A DNA stretch of 64,000 nucleotides from JBFHIJ01 sp963678775. GTDB lineage: Bacteria; Bacteroidota; Ignavibacteria; Kapaibacteriales; UBA2268. Numbering within the stretch: position 1 is the first letter of the stretch; the number at the start of each line of letters is the position of its first letter. A program made the position numbers and the translations under genes. The stretch is from contig CAXXGR010000007.1 of NCBI GenBank assembly GCA_963678775.2, positions 620,001 through 684,000 on the forward strand. Direction: 5' to 3'. This document shows, one piece after another, positions 8,609 to 18,301 of the stretch. The notes beneath the pieces were generated by a model. That model had not been told where the DNA came from. It worked only from the letters and a program-made list of their open reading frames with translations, and did not search any database.

Positions 8609-10636
8609 ATGAAATCACAGGAAATTGGAAGCAAAAATCCTAACTTAAATACCACTTACAGTGAGTCGAGTATTAAAGTATTGGAAGGATTAGAAGCTGT
8701 TCGTAAACGACCTGCCATGTATATAGGGGATGTAAGTGAAAGAGGCTTGCACCATTTAATCCAAGAAGTAGTAGATAACTCTATAGATGAAGCTTTAGCC
8801 GGTTATTGCAGTGATATATTAGTAACATTGCACAATGATGGTTCATGCTCGGTATCTGATAATGGGCGTGGGATTCCTACCGGACCTCACCCTGTTAAAA
8901 AAATATCTACCTTAGAAGTTGTAATGTGTACATTGCACGCAGGCGGTAAATTTGATAAAAATACATATAAAGTTTCCGGTGGTCTCCATGGTGTAGGTGT
9001 GTCTTGTGTGAATGCACTTTCTTCAAAAATGGAAGTCACTGTTAAACGAGATGGAACGATTTATAGACAAATTTATCGTATAGGTGTTCCTCAAGCTCCG
9101 GTAGAAGTTATTGGTGAAACTAAGGAAACAGGTACTACAACCAGATTTTGGCCTGATGGAAATATATTTAATACTGTTTTATTTAGATTTAAAAAAGCTT
9201 CTGAAAGACTAAGAGAATTAGCCTTTTTGAACCCTTCTGTAAAAATAACTCTGGCTGACGAAAGAGAAAATAGATTTGAAGAATACTTTTACAAAGGTGG
9301 ACTAAAGGACTTTGTTGAGTATGTGGATGAAGGTGCTACTATCATAGTACCTCCTATATATTTTGAAGGTAATGATGTAGGAGTTTCTGAAACTGAAACT
9401 CAAGTAGAAGTTTGTTTCCAATATAACAATGGCTATAGCGAAAATCTTTTATCTTATGTAAATAATATTCATACTATTGAAGGCGGTACTCACGTTTCAG
9501 GATTTAGATCCTCATTGACCCGTACTTTAAATCAATATGTAAATGATAACCTAAACAGTAAAAAGCAGACTAAACTTCAGCTGACAGGAGATGACTTTAA
9601 AGAAGGTCTTACTGCTATTATTTCTGTAAAAGTTGCAGAGCCTCAATTTGAGGGACAAACTAAGACTAAGTTAGGTAATAGTGAAGTTGAAGGTATAGTT
9701 CGTGGGATAGTAGCTGTTAGGCTAAAAGAGTATTTAGATTCAAGCCCTGCAGTAGCCAAAAAAATTGTTGAAAAAGCTGTAACAGCAGCTGAAGCAAGGA
9801 TTGCAGCTAAAAGATCAAGAGAATTGGTAAGACGTAAGAATATACTTGAATCAGGTTCGTTACCCGGCAAGCTAGCTGATTGTTCTATGAAAACTCCTGA
9901 AGATTGCGAATTGTATTTGGTCGAAGGGGACTCTGCCGGTGGCTCAGCAAAGCAAGGCAGAGATAGAAGGTTCCAAGCGATACTTCCTTTGCGAGGTAAA
10001 GTGCTTAACGTACAGAAAGCAAGACAACATAAAATTCTCGAAAATGAAGAGATTAAGACTATTATTACTGCTATTGGAGCAGGTTTTGGTGATGATCTTG
10101 ATGCTACAAAATCCAGATATGGTAAAGTAATTCTCATGGCCGATGCCGATGTCGATGGTGCTCACATTAGAACTTTATTGTTGACTTTATTTTACAACTA
10201 TATGAAAGACTTGATTATCTCCGGTAAGCTTTATATTGCTCAGCCTCCTCTCTATAAGTTAAAAAGAGGTAAGCAGGAATATTATGCCTATAATGAAGCA
10301 GAAAGAGACGAAATCATAGCTCGTATTAAAAAAGAAGATCCACGGGTGAAAGTTGTCATCCCTGATGAAGATGATGAAAATGCAGAGCAAAATATTGCTG
10401 AACAAGCTAAAAAAGGCGGTATTCAAATTTCTCGATTTAAAGGTCTTGGTGAAATGAATCCTAATCAACTTTGGGAAACAACTATGGATCCAAGTACTCG
10501 TACTCTTTTGCAAGTTACGATTGAAGATGCAGCAGAGTCTAAAAGAGTTTTCCAAACTCTAATGGGTGATAAGGTCGAACCAAGGAGAGCCTTTATTGAA
10601 GCAAATGCTGAGTATGTGCAGAACTTAGATATTTAA
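8609..10636 (+). CDS. gyrB: DNA gyrase subunit B
   Basis: ATPase subunit of DNA gyrase, which introduces negative supercoils. GHKL ATPase motifs are visible: EVVDNSIDEALAG, DNGRGIP and GGLHGVGVS. The Toprim motifs are LVEGDSAGGSAKQGRDR, LPLRGK and DADVDGAHIRT. The C-terminus ends normally with RRAFIEANAEYVQNLDI. The frame is open from 8549, but the first 20 codons overlap a promoter box. The ATG at 8609 (MKSQEIG) gives a 675-residue protein of normal length. Last gene of the dnaN block, followed by a terminator. Confidence 0.95.
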   Translation: MKSQEIGSKNPNLNTTYSESSIKVLEGLEAVRKRPAMYIGDVSERGLHHLIQEVVDNSIDEALAGYCSDILVTLHNDGSCSVSDNGRGIPTGPHPVKKISTLEVVMCTLHAGGKFDKNTYKVSGGLHGVGVSCVNALSSKMEVTVKRDGTIYRQIYRIGVPQAPVEVIGETKETGTTTRFWPDGNIFNTVLFRFKKASERLRELAFLNPSVKITLADERENRFEEYFYKGGLKDFVEYVDEGATIIVPPIYFEGNDVGVSETETQVEVCFQYNNGYSENLLSYVNNIHTIEGGTHVSGFRSSLTRTLNQYVNDNLNSKKQTKLQLTGDDFKEGLTAIISVKVAEPQFEGQTKTKLGNSEVEGIVRGIVAVRLKEYLDSSPAVAKKIVEKAVTAAEARIAAKRSRELVRRKNILESGSLPGKLADCSMKTPEDCELYLVEGDSAGGSAKQGRDRRFQAILPLRGKVLNVQKARQHKILENEEIKTIITAIGAGFGDDLDATKSRYGKVILMADADVDGAHIRTLLLTLFYNYMKDLIISGKLYIAQPPLYKLKRGKQEYYAYNEAERDEIIARIKKEDPRVKVVIPDEDDENAEQNIAEQAKKGGIQISRFKGLGEMNPNQLWETTMDPSTRTLLQVTIEDAAESKRVFQTLMGDKVEPRRAFIEANAEYVQNLDI

Positions 10637-10657
10637 ATTTGAAATATATATTTTATT

Positions 10658-10695
10658 AAAGCTACTGTGAGTTAAACATAGTAGCTTTTTTTTGT
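10658..10695 (+). terminator. rho-independent terminator after gyrB
   Basis: Nine-base stem AAAGCTACT / AGTAGCTTT (10658-10666 with 10680-10688), then a continuing T run. It ends the dnaN-recF-DUF721-gyrB unit. Confidence 0.88.
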
Positions 10696-10755
10696 TTAAA
10701 CTAAACTATGATTGTAACGTATATAAAAGAGATTCAAAAATCGGAGAAATCATAG

Positions 10756-11961
10756 ATGAAATTTATTATCATATTTGCTATTGTAATAGCTTTGTTTATA
10801 TCTATAGAGATATTCTTTTATAAAAAATGGAAGAAATATGTTGAAGATAAAGGCTGGAATAAGTGGTGGCATAGAACTTCACTGATTTTATCAATCGCAA
10901 CTGTCTTATCTATAATTGCAATTAACGCGAACAGAATATTTAGCGAAACAAATGACTCTTGGTCTGTCATTTTATTTATGTTTATAAGTGTTTGGACTTT
11001 GCCTAAAATATTAATTGTTCCAATTATGTTTTTTCAATCTATCGTCTCATTTTTTAGACGCAAAATATTTAAAAAGCCAGTAGACGAAGAAAATAGTAGA
11101 AGAAAGTTTTTACGAGATGTAAGTTGGACTGCAGCAGGTATTCCATTTTTTATTTCAGCTTGGGGCGTTTTCAAAACAGCATATGATTATAAAGTACATA
11201 ATGTTGATATAAAACTTGACAATTTACCGAGTTCAATGGAAGGCTTAAGAATAGTTCAAATATCAGACTTGCATGCAGGTTCTTATTATTCTGACGCACC
11301 ATTTAGAAAGGTTAGAAGAATAATTGATGCACTAAATCCGGATATAGTGGTACTTACTGGAGATTTTGTCAATAATAATCATGCTGAGATAGGTAAAATA
11401 TTTGATGAAATATCGAGGATAAAGGCTAAATATGGAGTTTATGGATGCCTCGGGAATCATGATCACTTTATGACCCAGGAAGATCATGCGCTTTTAGTAG
11501 ACAAATTAAAAGCTACAGGTATGAGACTTTTAGTAAATGAAAATGAGTCAATTAAAATTGGAGATGGAAATTTACATATAGCTGGAATTGACAATATTGG
11601 TTTCGGACAGGAATATGGCGATTTTTCACTTGCTGTAAATAATTTACCGGAGTATGAACCAATCATACTTTTAGCCCATGATCCTACGAATTGGGATAAA
11701 TCTATTGTAGGAAAATTACCAGTAGATATAACATTATCAGGTCATACGCATGGCGGACAGGTAGGAGTTGAGCTATTTGGAAAAATGCTAACACCGGTTA
11801 AGATGGTTTATAAGCAATGGGCTGGTCTTTATCATAAAACTGGTCAATATTTATATGTGAATAGGGGTGTTGGCATGGTTGGCCCTCCAATACGATTAGG
11901 AATTAATCCTGAAATTACTCTTATTACTTTGAAGAAAAATAATCTTTTAGCAAAAAATTAG
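10756..11961 (+). CDS. membrane metallophosphoesterase, YkuE-like
   Basis: Calcineurin-like phosphoesterase with the metal-binding blocks QISDLHAG, TGDFVNN, GCLGNHDHF and SGHTHGGQ (last third). The first about 110 residues contain three hydrophobic segments. After them comes SRRKFLRDV, matching the twin-arginine motif S-R-R-x-F-L-K and followed by a hydrophobic stretch. This leads into the catalytic domain, which probably faces the periplasm. Related YkuE of Bacillus is a Tat substrate. Substrate is unknown; family members act on phosphate esters, including UDP-sugars of lipid A synthesis. Start ATG at 10756 is preceded by CGGAGAAA. Confidence 0.85.
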   Translation: MKFIIIFAIVIALFISIEIFFYKKWKKYVEDKGWNKWWHRTSLILSIATVLSIIAINANRIFSETNDSWSVILFMFISVWTLPKILIVPIMFFQSIVSFFRRKIFKKPVDEENSRRKFLRDVSWTAAGIPFFISAWGVFKTAYDYKVHNVDIKLDNLPSSMEGLRIVQISDLHAGSYYSDAPFRKVRRIIDALNPDIVVLTGDFVNNNHAEIGKIFDEISRIKAKYGVYGCLGNHDHFMTQEDHALLVDKLKATGMRLLVNENESIKIGDGNLHIAGIDNIGFGQEYGDFSLAVNNLPEYEPIILLAHDPTNWDKSIVGKLPVDITLSGHTHGGQVGVELFGKMLTPVKMVYKQWAGLYHKTGQYLYVNRGVGMVGPPIRLGINPEITLITLKKNNLLAKN

Positions 11962-11969
11962 TATCTTTG
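11962..11969 (+). promoter_or_regulatory. candidate -7 box (TATCTTTG) for rubrerythrin
   Basis: TATCTTTG fits TAnnTTTG and lies immediately after the phosphoesterase stop, 42 bases before the rubrerythrin ATG. No good TTTG element lies 17-23 bases upstream, so the call is tentative. Confidence 0.4.
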
Positions 11970-12011
11970 TTTTCTACTCAATATGTTTATTTTAAACGAC
12001 AAAGGTGTACT

Positions 12012-12515
12012 ATGAAGAAAATGACTGAAAAATCGTTACAAGAAGCTTTCTGTGGTGAATCAAAAGCACATATGAAATATTTAGCATACGCATTACAGGC
12101 AGAAAGAGAAGGCTTGAAAAATATTTCTCGTTTATTTGAAGCAATTGCTTATGCTGAAACTGTGCACGCTCATGCACATGCAAAAGTTTTAGGAATGATT
12201 GGCAAAACAAAAGAAAATTTACAAGATGGTATTAATGGTGAAGATTTTGAAGTGGAAGAAATGTACCCTGCTTATGAAGCAATTGCTGAATTACAAGGCG
12301 AGAAGGCTGCTTTAAAAGCTATTCGTTGGGCTATTGACGCAGAAAAATCTCACTCTGAATTGTATGGCAAGGCTAAAGAAATGGCTGATGCAGATAAAGA
12401 TGCTGATTTTGAAGAAATTCATACTTGCGAAATTTGTGGTTACACTCACGTTGGTGATTTACCTGAAAAATGCCCTGTATGTAATGTAAAAAAAGATAAA
12501 TTTAGAAAATTCTAA
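12012..12515 (+). CDS. rbr: rubrerythrin
   Basis: Cytoplasmic non-haem iron peroxidase that reduces hydrogen peroxide in anaerobes and microaerobes. The ferritin-like domain (1-130) has the diiron ligands in ESKAHMKYLAYA, EAIAYAETVHAHAH and DAEKSHSELY. The C-terminal rubredoxin-like domain has two CxxC pairs, CEICGYTHVG and CPVC. An open frame from a TTG at 11967 exists, but that TTG lies in the candidate promoter box. The ATG at 12012 gives MKKMTEKS and a 167-residue protein, close to the family length. Monocistronic, with a terminator just after it. Its presence suggests an anaerobic or oxygen-sensitive lifestyle. Confidence 0.95.
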   Translation: MKKMTEKSLQEAFCGESKAHMKYLAYALQAEREGLKNISRLFEAIAYAETVHAHAHAKVLGMIGKTKENLQDGINGEDFEVEEMYPAYEAIAELQGEKAALKAIRWAIDAEKSHSELYGKAKEMADADKDADFEEIHTCEICGYTHVGDLPEKCPVCNVKKDKFRKF

Positions 12516-12517
12516 AT

Positions 12518-12552
12518 AAAAAAGCGGGCTGCTTTTGTAGTCCGCTTTTTTA
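12518..12552 (+). terminator. rho-independent terminator after rubrerythrin
   Basis: Ten-base stem AAAGCGGGCT / AGTCCGCTTT with one G-T pair (12521-12530 with 12539-12548) and runs of A before and T after. It can work in both directions. Confidence 0.88.
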
Positions 12553-12750
12553 TTAAATAATCCCGGATTTGTTATTAGATGTTACCAAAAGTACTGTGAA
12601 TGACTATAGAATCTTGGCAAATATTCCCTGATTCTTATAAGAAAATATTACGTTATCGCTTATTGAATATGGGGCTTCAACCCCTTGCCATTTAACTACT
12701 TAAAGCCATTTCCATCATTTCTAACGACATTTTTGGGATAATCAAATTAT

Positions 12751-13983
12751 CTAAAATTTGATAAATTCAACACGTCTGTTATTTGCTTTGCCTTCAGGAG
12801 AAGAATTATCTCCGATAGGCATAGTTTCACCCAAACCTTTGTATTTGAGTCTACTAGAATCAATACCTAACTCAACTAATTTATCAACTACTGTTTTAGC
12901 TCTTGCTTCTGATAGTTTTAAGTTTGCTTGATCATCTCCGTCAGAATCTGTGTGTCCTTCCACGCTAAACTTCAATGAATCATCTTTCTTCATCATTCCG
13001 TATATTTTATTGATTGGCCCAATAGATTCAGCTTTTAAAGTTGCTTTGTTAACGTCAAATCTAATTCCTTGCATCACAATTTTGCCTTCAGTTTCTACTC
13101 TTTTTGAAAGCTTTACTGCACCTTTGGCAAAGCGAATATTTTTTATGAAATTTTTATCTGCATCAGAGGAGTTAGCAAAAGTGAAACCGGTTGGGTTTCC
13201 CTCTAATCTAGGATAGTTTATTAATCTAGTATCATCCATGTAGATTTTGAGGTTGCCTTTATTGAATGAGATAGAGATATGTCTCCAAGTTTCATTTTCT
13301 GTATAGTTAGTACGTTCTAAATTAGGGTATTTACCTTGTAGCTCTTCAAATTCAATTTCCCCAAAATGTATCACAACATAATGATTAATTTGATCATCTG
13401 ATAATCTCCATTGATTCTTTCTGTCTTTGAAGTATATATAATATCGTTGACTATACTGTTTTGCTTCAAAAAAGCAATCAAATTCAAGAGTAAACTCTTC
13501 AGGTAAATAATCCGTTTTTCTTTCTTTCATAAATGGAATTATTTCGGAAGCTTCACGGAACATAATTACGTTTTCGCCATTAAATTCTGCAATTTCACAA
13601 TTACCTTCTCTAATATCCCATCTGGTAGGGAATTCTCCATTTTCTTCATTAATAAGATTATCTTCAAAAATTACTAAGTCACCAGGGACAAAATCGTATT
13701 TTGCCCAATTTAAAGTTCCGGATTTTGGGCTAGTATTTTGAGTTTCAGTGGATTTTGAATTAGAAGTGGATTGTGTGTTATTAGATGAATTAGACGAAGT
13801 TTCTTCTTCCTTACCATCGACAGCTTCGTCGATAGTTTTATCTATCTTCTCATCTACTTTTTCTTCGACTTTGCTTTCTACTTTTTCTTCGACTGATTTT
13901 TTAATTTTATTCCAGAATTGTGCTTCTGTATTATAGTTAAAAACGAAAGTCATAAGAACGAGGATTAAAACAAAATTTTTCAT
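12751..13983 (-). CDS. secreted OmpA-family protein with a LamG-like middle region
   Basis: Probable cell-envelope protein. It has a signal peptide starting MKNFVLILVLMTF, a lysine/glutamate-rich low-complexity segment (about 25-75), a middle beta-rich region (about 95-290) with the look of a LamG/concanavalin-type fold, and a C-terminal OmpA peptidoglycan-binding domain (about 300-410) with VEGHTDSDGD, LSEARAKTV and NRRVEF. The frame is open from 14019, but the ATG at 13983 puts the signal peptide at the N-terminus. Length is 410 residues. No operon partner is seen. The OmpA part is firm and the middle domain is a guess from pattern. Confidence 0.8.
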   Translation of the reverse strand: MKNFVLILVLMTFVFNYNTEAQFWNKIKKSVEEKVESKVEEKVDEKIDKTIDEAVDGKEEETSSNSSNNTQSTSNSKSTETQNTSPKSGTLNWAKYDFVPGDLVIFEDNLINEENGEFPTRWDIREGNCEIAEFNGENVIMFREASEIIPFMKERKTDYLPEEFTLEFDCFFEAKQYSQRYYIYFKDRKNQWRLSDDQINHYVVIHFGEIEFEELQGKYPNLERTNYTENETWRHISISFNKGNLKIYMDDTRLINYPRLEGNPTGFTFANSSDADKNFIKNIRFAKGAVKLSKRVETEGKIVMQGIRFDVNKATLKAESIGPINKIYGMMKKDDSLKFSVEGHTDSDGDDQANLKLSEARAKTVVDKLVELGIDSSRLKYKGLGETMPIGDNSSPEGKANNRRVEFIKF

Positions 13984-14073
13984 AACGTTTCTTATTATTT
14001 GTATAACAATGATTTGCAATGTTTAGATTATGAATGCAATATAACAAATAGAATCTAATATCCCTAAAATAAA

Positions 14074-14100
14074 AAAAGCCGATTTTATAAATCGGCTTAT
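14074..14100 (-). terminator. rho-independent terminator after the M20 peptidase gene
   Basis: Ten-base stem AAGCCGATTT / AAATCGGCTT (14076-14085 with 14089-14098) next to seven A on the plus strand, which is a T tract for minus-strand transcription. Confidence 0.85.
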
Positions 14101-14119
14101 AATGCTTTATTTAAGTGTA

Positions 14120-15486
14120 TTATTTTGCTAAATTATTTAGAAATAGCACTGATGCTGCTATCCCACCTATATAATTTCTTAAATCATAATTTTCATTAGG
14201 AGAGTGAATATTATCGCAAGGAAGACCTAATCCCATTAATACTGTAGGGGCGTGCAAAACGCTTTCAAACTTTTCAACAATTGGTATGGAGCCGCCTTCT
14301 CTCATAAATACCGGTTTTTGACCAAAAGCTATTTCAAGAGCTTCCATAGCTGCAGATATTGCCTTGCCATCTCTAGGTACTAAAACAGGGTTCCCACCAT
14401 GTAATTCGTTTACTTCAACTTTTACTGTCGGAGGAGCCAATTTTATTAAATAGTCAAGAATTTTCTTAGTAATATCATCTGCTGTTTGGTTGGCAACTAA
14501 GCGCATAGAAATTTTTGCGGATGCTTCAGAAGGAAGAACAGTCTTAGCACCTTCGCCAATAAAACCACCTTTAATACCATTTAAATCTAAAGAAGGTCTT
14601 GCCCATGTTCTTTCTAAAGTAGTGTATCCGATTTCACCGTTTAATTCTTTGACATCAAGATCTTTTTTATAATCATCTTCATCAAAAGGAAGTTCCTTAA
14701 ATCCATTCCTTTCTTCTACTGTCAAATCAACTACATCGTCATAGAAACCAGGAATAGTAATCCTACCATAGTTATCTTTAAGTTGTGAAATCATCCAAGC
14801 TAAGACGTTGATTGGGTTATCTACAGCACCTCCAAAAGTTCCTGAGTGTAAGTCTCTATTTGGGCCGATGACTTTAACTTCTACAAAAGAAATACCTCTC
14901 AGAGAGTAGCATATAGAAGGGAGTCCATCAGCAAACCATTCAGTGTCTGATACTAAAACTGTATCACATTTTAGCATTTCTTGGTTGTTTTCTATAAAAG
15001 TTTCTAGATTACTTGAGCCAGCTTCTTCTTCACCTTCAATCATTAGTTTAATGTTTACAGGAAGTTTGCCATAAAGTTTAAATAATGCTTCTATTGCCTT
15101 GAGATGAACGAATACTTGCCCCTTATCATCCGAAGAGCCTCTTGCAAATATTTTTACCATCTCTGATTGTAGGTTCAAATGGTTTAGTTGTCCATAACTC
15201 AATAGGATCTACAGGTTGTACGTCATAATGTCCGTAGATGAGAACAGTTGGAGCATTTTCACCGGCTTCTAACCATTCTGCGTAAACGATGGATGACCTG
15301 GTGTACTTACTAAATGAGTATTCTCGATACCAATAGATTTGATATGATCCACAACCCAGTTTGCGCATGCAAGAGTGTCTTCATTATGCTCAGATAAGCT
15401 TGAAATACTTGGAATTTCGAGAAATTCCACCAGTTCGCTAACGTAACGTTCTTTATTGTCATCAATATAAGAAAAAGCTTTTCCAT
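14120..15486 (-). pseudogene. M20-family dipeptidase, broken by three frameshifts
   Basis: Zinc peptidase of family M20 (dipeptidase / CNDP type). Conserved parts are in three frames. The N-terminus begins at the ATG at 15486. LVEFLEIPSISSLSEHNED to STPGHPS is read in one frame, VYAEWLEAGENAP and YGHYDVQPVD (zinc His, catalytic Asp) in a second, and RGSSDDKGQV, EGEEEAGS and HSPNENY in a third. Restoring the family reading needs one inserted base in AAAA near 15480, one inserted base near 15290, and one deleted base in the A5/T5 run at 15151-15155. The last 330 or so residues are intact. It is either a decaying gene or homopolymer sequencing error; the sequence alone cannot tell which. Confidence 0.85.
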
Positions 15487-15670
15487 TTATAACCTCGTAA
15501 ATATAGACAGTTGACTGTAAAGCTACAATTTAGTAAAAAATATGATAGTATAAAAATAATGTACAAATACGTAAAATACGTATTAATCCTTATGTTTATT
15601 AAAAATAAATTTGCAATTTTGTAAGTTCTAAAATATGAAAACTGAAAACTCATTATAGCAGGCTAATTAT

Positions 15671-17176
15671 ATGAACAAAATTCTTATCGCTTTCTTTATG
15701 CTGATGTTTCTTGCTGTATCGTCGAATTCCGATAATATAGAAAATGTTATAAATACTAACTGTGATGAGCTTAGTCCCGTCATTTCTCCGGATGGCAAGA
15801 CTTTATACTATTGTAAAACTTACTGCTCAGACTCACTAAAGTCAGATGATATATACTTTGTTGTTAAAGATAAGCATGGCAAATGGGGGCAGCCTAAAAA
15901 TATTGGTAAACCTCTAAATAACTCTATGAATAATTTTGTCAGCTCAGTATCTCCGGATGGACATACATTGTTATTAGGTACAGTTTATCCTACAAAAGAT
16001 AATAAACTGATAAGTGAAGGTGTCTCTATTTCACATAAGACAGATTCCGGGTGGTCATATCCTGTAAATCAAGTTATAGAAGATTATTACAATATTAGCG
16101 GATTTGCCGGATTTTATCTGTCTAATGATAGTAAAACTTTACTTATGACAATTGAAAGAAATGATACAAAAGGCAAAAAAGATTTATACGTAAGTTTCCT
16201 TAAAGAGAGCGGAATTTGGTCTAAGCCTTTGAATTTAGGTGGAACTGTCAATTCTGTCAGTGATGAAATATCTCCATTTTTAGCCTCTGATGGTGAGACT
16301 ATGTACTTTTCTTCAGAGGGACATGAAGGGTTTGGATCCTCTGATATTTTTATGTCGAGAAGGTTAGATGATACATGGCAAAACTGGTCTAAGCCAGTTA
16401 ATTTAGGTGAGGATATTAATACACCAGGGTGGGATGCCTATTTTAAATTAGATGCTTCTGCTAAGACAGCTTTTTTAGTGAGAAAAAATGAGCAATCAGA
16501 TGATATAAATATCTATAAGATACAGATACCTGAAAAAGTAAGTCCTAAACCTGTGCTTTTGGTAAAAGGAAAAGTAATTAGTTATAAGTCAAAGATTCCC
16601 TTGAAAGCTGAAATCAATTTTAACCAATACAATTCTGATGTAGAAATAGGTAAGTCAACTACTAATGCCAGTGATGGCTTATATGCACACACTTTGCCCG
16701 GCGGATTGGAATATACATTTAATGCTCAGGCTGACGGTTATTTGCGTACTAATCAGAGAGTAGATCTTGTTAATTTAAATAAATATGATGAAGTAGATGT
16801 ACCTATTGAATTAATACCAGCAAGTGATACGTTAATTTGTCTTAGAAATATATTTTTTAAAACTGCTAAATCTGCTATTGATACTGAAGGAATAAAAGAA
16901 TTAAAATATCTAACAAAATTTTTAAAAGAAAATATGGACGCTGTAGTTGAAATTACAGGTTACACAGACAATGTTGGAACTATATTGAGTAATATTGAAT
17001 TATCTCAAAAAAGAGCTGAAGAGGCTAAAGATATATTAGTAAACCACGGAATTGAAGAAAATAGAATAATCTACAAGGGTAAGGGACCTGATAAACCTGT
17101 TGTACCAAATGAAACTAAATGGGGAAGAGCTTTAAACCGTAGAATCGAATTTAAAGTTTTTCGAAAAATTAGCTAA
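15671..17176 (+). CDS. PD40 beta-propeller / OmpA-family outer membrane-associated protein
   Basis: Envelope protein of 501 residues with a signal peptide (MNKILIAFFMLMFLAVSS). It carries repeated PD40 / WD40-like blades: SPVISPDGKTLYYC, SSVSPDGHTLLLG and SPFLASDGETMYFSS. A carboxypeptidase-regulatory-like beta segment follows (about 295-380). The C-terminal OmpA domain (about 390-500) has ITGYTDNVGT, LSQKRAEEAKD and LNRRIEF. This domain order is common in Bacteroidota, where some members (PorE-like) anchor T9SS parts to peptidoglycan. A T9SS role here is not shown by the sequence. It may be transcribed with dapD downstream (46-base gap). Confidence 0.85.
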   Translation: MNKILIAFFMLMFLAVSSNSDNIENVINTNCDELSPVISPDGKTLYYCKTYCSDSLKSDDIYFVVKDKHGKWGQPKNIGKPLNNSMNNFVSSVSPDGHTLLLGTVYPTKDNKLISEGVSISHKTDSGWSYPVNQVIEDYYNISGFAGFYLSNDSKTLLMTIERNDTKGKKDLYVSFLKESGIWSKPLNLGGTVNSVSDEISPFLASDGETMYFSSEGHEGFGSSDIFMSRRLDDTWQNWSKPVNLGEDINTPGWDAYFKLDASAKTAFLVRKNEQSDDINIYKIQIPEKVSPKPVLLVKGKVISYKSKIPLKAEINFNQYNSDVEIGKSTTNASDGLYAHTLPGGLEYTFNAQADGYLRTNQRVDLVNLNKYDEVDVPIELIPASDTLICLRNIFFKTAKSAIDTEGIKELKYLTKFLKENMDAVVEITGYTDNVGTILSNIELSQKRAEEAKDILVNHGIEENRIIYKGKGPDKPVVPNETKWGRALNRRIEFKVFRKIS

Positions 17177-17222
17177 TATTTTGTATAATAGATGTTTAAG
17201 AATAAACAAATTGAGATATACA

Positions 17223-18047
17223 ATGGAAAAACAAATACTTCAGATAGTTAGCAATGAAATCACAGATATGAAGATAATAAATCATGTTCTACATGATTTT
17301 GTAGCTGGTCTAAATGATGGTTCTATTAGAGCAGCAGAATCTACACTTGAAGGTATATGGAAAGTAAATCAATGGGTAAAAAAAGGGATGTTGTTGCTTT
17401 TTAAATATAGTACCATGACAGATATGTCAAAAGATTGCAATTTTAGATTTTTTGATAAAAGTACGCTCCCAGTTAAACCTATTAACCTGGATGATGGGGT
17501 TAGAATTGTTCCCGGTGGCTCAACGATTAGAAATGGTTGTTATGTGGCTCCCGGTGTAATATGTATGCCTCCTATGTATATAAATATTGGCGCATATGTA
17601 GATTCAGGAACTATGGTTGATTCTCATGCGTTAGTAGGGACTTGTGCACAGATCGGTAAAAATGTACATATAAGTGCTGCAGCACAGATCGGCGGTGTTT
17701 TAGAGCCTGCAGGTGCTAGACCGGTAATCGTAGAAGATAATGTTATGATTGGTGGTAATTGTGGTGTTTATGAAGGCGTAATGCTTAAAAAACGAGCTGT
17801 TTTAGGTTCAGGTGTTATTTTAACAGCTTCTACAAAAGTTTATGATATTGTAAATAATACAGTTTTGCAATCCACACCGGATAATCCTCTTGAAATTCCT
17901 GAAAATGCAGTAGTTATCCCAGGAGCAAGGACTATCAATAGTCCATTTGCCAAAGAACATGGTTTGTCTATATCTTCTCCGATTATTATAAAATACAGAG
18001 ATGAAAAAACTGATGCCAGAACTGCTCTAACTGAGGATCTTAGATGA
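17223..18047 (+). CDS. dapD: 2,3,4,5-tetrahydropyridine-2,6-dicarboxylate N-succinyltransferase
   Basis: Cytoplasmic enzyme of the succinylase route to meso-diaminopimelate and lysine. The left-handed beta-helix hexapeptide repeats are visible from about residue 95 (GGSTIRNGCYVAPGVICMPP, then VDSGTMVDSHALVGTCAQIG). A longer frame from 17181 is open, but the ATG at 17223 (MEKQILQIV) gives exactly the family-typical 274 residues. Its stop overlaps the next start by 4 bases and opens a run of tightly packed rightward genes to 22393. Confidence 0.95.
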   Translation: MEKQILQIVSNEITDMKIINHVLHDFVAGLNDGSIRAAESTLEGIWKVNQWVKKGMLLLFKYSTMTDMSKDCNFRFFDKSTLPVKPINLDDGVRIVPGGSTIRNGCYVAPGVICMPPMYINIGAYVDSGTMVDSHALVGTCAQIGKNVHISAAAQIGGVLEPAGARPVIVEDNVMIGGNCGVYEGVMLKKRAVLGSGVILTASTKVYDIVNNTVLQSTPDNPLEIPENAVVIPGARTINSPFAKEHGLSISSPIIIKYRDEKTDARTALTEDLR

Positions 18048-18301
18048 TTAATAATGAAAATAATGAAGTAACAAACCGGGTATTGACTAATATTAAGAAG
18101 TCACAGATAATAGTAACATTGGCATTCCTTGTTTCAGTTATCTTGTTTGTAGTTGCCTATATAGTAATAGGAGAGTGGTGGTATTTACTTGCAGCCATTG
18201 TTATGGTAGCTGCAAATATTTTCTTTATATTTTACGTAAATAATATCAAAAATAAATATTTGGCTAAGCTAAAAGAACTAGAGCAAAAAAATGAAAAGTG
18301 A
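18044..18301 (+). CDS. small two-helix membrane protein, unknown function
   Basis: 85 residues. Two predicted membrane helices (about 21-42 and 46-66), the first starting SQIIVTLAFLVSVILF and the second containing WWYLLAAIVMVAANIFF. A charged C-terminal helix follows (LAKLKELEQKNEK). It overlaps dapD by 4 bases and the next gene by 11 bases, so it is almost certainly translated as part of this operon. I do not recognise a family. Confidence 0.75.
   Translation: MINNENNEVTNRVLTNIKKSQIIVTLAFLVSVILFVVAYIVIGEWWYLLAAIVMVAANIFFIFYVNNIKNKYLAKLKELEQKNEK

Noticed and set aside
9643..10165. Several minus-strand frames within gyrB
   Set aside because: Mirror frames of conserved gyrB codons; no independent support.
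12669..12682. T-arm-like GGGGCTTCAACCCC
   Set aside because: No acceptor, D or anticodon arms around it; a simple hairpin, not a tRNA.
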